NCBI GenBank assembly: GCA_030681635.1
Contig: JAUXRT010000147.1
Location: 1-13,709 of the forward strand
DNA length: 13,709 nt
Direction of reading: 5' to 3'
Source of the DNA: Reyranella sp.
GTDB lineage: Bacteria > Pseudomonadota > Alphaproteobacteria > Reyranellales > Reyranellaceae
Below are positions 13,340-13,709 of this stretch, in pieces (within the stretch, counting starts at the first letter, position 1; every line of letters starts with the position of its first letter). The notes beneath the pieces are model-generated. The model was not told the origin of the DNA, ran no database searches, and saw nothing but the letters and a program-made list of their open reading frames with translations. The translations under genes were made by a program, and so were the position numbers.

Positions 13340-13709
13340 CTATTCGGCGGCAACCGTAAAGCGCAGGTCGGGCAGCGGCTGGGCGCGGTCGACGGCGGCG
13401 CCGGCGTCGAACTTCTTCAGCTCCGGCATCACTGTGCTTGCGAACAGGCGCAGGTTCCGCGCCGCTTCCTCGTGCGCCATGCCGGCATAGGAGAAGACGC
13501 CGACATAGGCCGAATTGTTGGTCTGCTGGTGGATCTTCATGATCTTTTCGTAGACCTGCTCCGGCGTGCCGTAGACCTGCAGGTCGGCGAAGAACTCGAT
13601 CGCCTTCTGGTCGCCGTAGACGGCAAGCTTCTCGTTCATCTTGGCGTAGTACTCGTAGCCGCGCTGGTTCTTCATGTGCTCGCCCGCGAACTGATAGTGG
13701 TCGAGCACG
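13340..13709 (-). CDS. Luciferase-like (LLM) flavin-dependent monooxygenase, C-terminal part
   Basis: About 123 residues of a gene that enters from the right edge; its start is outside the window. The segments YGTPEQVYEKIMKIHQQTN, followed by AYVGVFSYAGMAHEEAARNL and LRLFASTVMPELKK, are the typical end of luciferase-like monooxygenases, in which the 'G(T/S)PE-V-E-I' turn precedes the last strand and a final helix with the pattern RLFAxxVMPEL. These enzymes use reduced flavin (FMN) and oxygen to oxidise varied substrates; the substrate cannot be told from this part. The gene is on the same strand as the small lipoprotein and 52 bases upstream of it. Confidence 0.88.
   Translation of the reverse strand, partial: VLDHYQFAGEHMKNQRGYEYYAKMNEKLAVYGDQKAIEFFADLQVYGTPEQVYEKIMKIHQQTNNSAYVGVFSYAGMAHEEAARNLRLFASTVMPELKKFDAGAAVDRAQPLPDLRFTVAAE

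Overview
The window is GC-rich DNA with almost no spacer. Genes are tightly packed, often with 4-base start/stop overlaps, and GTG/TTG starts are common. The flanking genes and codon bias suggest an alphaproteobacterium of the Rhodospirillales/Hyphomicrobiales type; this is an inference, since no rRNA or other taxonomic marker is present.

Layout: (1) Left flank, minus strand, 1-1688: a patatin-like phospholipase followed by acetoacetate decarboxylase, which runs off the left edge; these look like housekeeping lipid/ketone-body genes. (2) 1832-8375, minus strand: the core of a lasso peptide (RiPP) gene cluster, read in the order HPr-kinase-like kinase, B2 leader peptidase, C lasso cyclase, a probable internal promoter, B1 (PqqD-like leader-binding protein), the precursor peptide A, a nucleotidyltransferase and a large methyltransferase with a regulatory domain. 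(3) 8474-11228, plus strand, divergent from the kinase: a three-gene unit joined by two ATGA overlaps, with two different phytanoyl-CoA-dioxygenase-type Fe(II)/2-oxoglutarate oxygenases and a putative glycosyltransferase resembling the fucosyltransferase superfamily. (4) 11150-12886, minus strand: the ABC exporter/peptide transporter (D protein), whose 3' end overlaps the glycosyltransferase gene tail-to-tail by 79 bases. (5) Right flank, minus strand: a small Ser/Tyr-rich probable lipoprotein and the C-terminal end of a luciferase-like flavin monooxygenase, running off the right edge.

Working model: the 69-residue precursor has the classic leader signature Y-x2-P-x-L-x3-G-x5-T. B1 binds the leader, B2 cuts after Met40, and C closes a ring between the new N-terminal Thr41 and Asp49 (9 residues), leaving a 20-residue basic tail that ends in Ser. 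The terminal Ser is the type of residue phosphorylated by kinases of lasso clusters, and the nucleotidyltransferase may decorate that phosphate. The oxygenase-oxygenase-glycosyltransferase operon could add hydroxyl and sugar groups, and the methyltransferase a methyl group. The mature compound would be exported by the ABC protein. No isopeptidase, TonB receptor or dedicated regulator is visible. The basic lasso machinery is well supported by motifs. The combined tailoring set, and above all the divergent PhyH-PhyH-glycosyltransferase unit, is the part most likely to be undescribed.
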